DNA of 64,000 bases from CBDBGD01 sp965205235 (GTDB lineage Bacteria > Chloroflexota > Dehalococcoidia > Lucifugimonadales > UBA1127), in the NCBI GenBank assembly GCA_965205235.1, contig CBDBGD010000008.1, positions 186,001 to 250,000 on the forward strand, in the 5' to 3' direction. The translations under genes were made by a program, and so were the position numbers. Positions 63,968 through 64,000 of the stretch are shown here, in pieces. Positions within the stretch are counted from its first letter, which is position 1, and each line of letters opens with the position of its first letter. A model generated the notes under the pieces. It worked only from the letters and a program-made list of their open reading frames with translations. It was not told the origin of the DNA and ran no database searches.

Positions 63968-64000
63968 CAGGTCAGCGCCGGATCGCGGCGAGGCGCCGTT

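Overview
The window is a compact, high-GC bacterial chromosome segment with short intergenic gaps, many 4-base gene overlaps and frequent GTG/TTG starts. Gene content points to Chloroflexota, probably Dehalococcoidia or SAR202-like: PspA with PspAA, a GreA factor with an extra N-terminal domain, solute-binding proteins without adjacent permeases, and many small-molecule catabolic enzymes. This placement is inference; there is no rRNA gene here to settle it.

Layout. 1-7848 (minus strand): the partial end of a peptide-type solute-binding protein, tRNA-Gln and tRNA-Glu, pspA-pspAA, and the translation/transcription cluster nusA-rnpM-infB-rbfA-truB. 8041-12633 (plus): cytochrome c maturation genes ccmABC plus a ccmD-like gene, then selA and an alpha/beta hydrolase. 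12655-14951: a low-GC insertion that reads as a complete retron, with a sigma70-type promoter, a structured RNA, a retron reverse transcriptase and an FRG-domain protein as putative effector. 15086-25767: rarA, a cation exchanger, a GreA-like factor, a HAD hydrolase, comF, a second solute-binding lipoprotein, a C26 peptidase, a drug-type ABC exporter and an MBL hydrolase. 25771-33365: a coiled-coil protein with a signal-peptidase-like domain, an aldo/keto reductase, a glutamate cyclase-like enzyme, a PLD-like nuclease candidate, a DapA-family lyase/synthase, a zinc-type dehydrogenase and a ThDP enzyme. 33366-39319: dispersed repeats, a small cassette gene between copies of the lhr 3' end, lhr itself, and vapBC. 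39411-45762: a frameshifted SulP transporter, repeats, a Swt1-type HEPN protein, an acyltransferase-like Ntn hydrolase and an Ldh-family oxidoreductase. 45815-51325: two amidohydrolases, an amidase and an intradiol dioxygenase. 51457-57699: infC-rpmI-rplT (infC apparently starting at ATC), a secreted metalloprotease and uvrA. 57744-63967: a PD-(D/E)xK-like protein, a TauE/SafE permease, an M24-fold hydrolase, small membrane proteins, a DUF4145-type protein, an allantoinase-like deacetylase and a lipoprotein.

How it works together. The housekeeping operons handle translation initiation, ribosome maturation and DNA repair. The catabolic genes suggest a heterotroph using amides, cyclic ureides, amino-acid derivatives and aromatics. 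At least five visibly AT-richer islands of one to three genes lie between GC-rich genes and encode nuclease, HEPN or retron-type products, which looks like defence cargo acquired piecemeal. Short palindromic repeats of several families fill many of the larger intergenic gaps. Two apparent frameshifts (sulP and the cassette gene) can each be explained by one missing G in a four-G run, so they may be sequencing or assembly errors.
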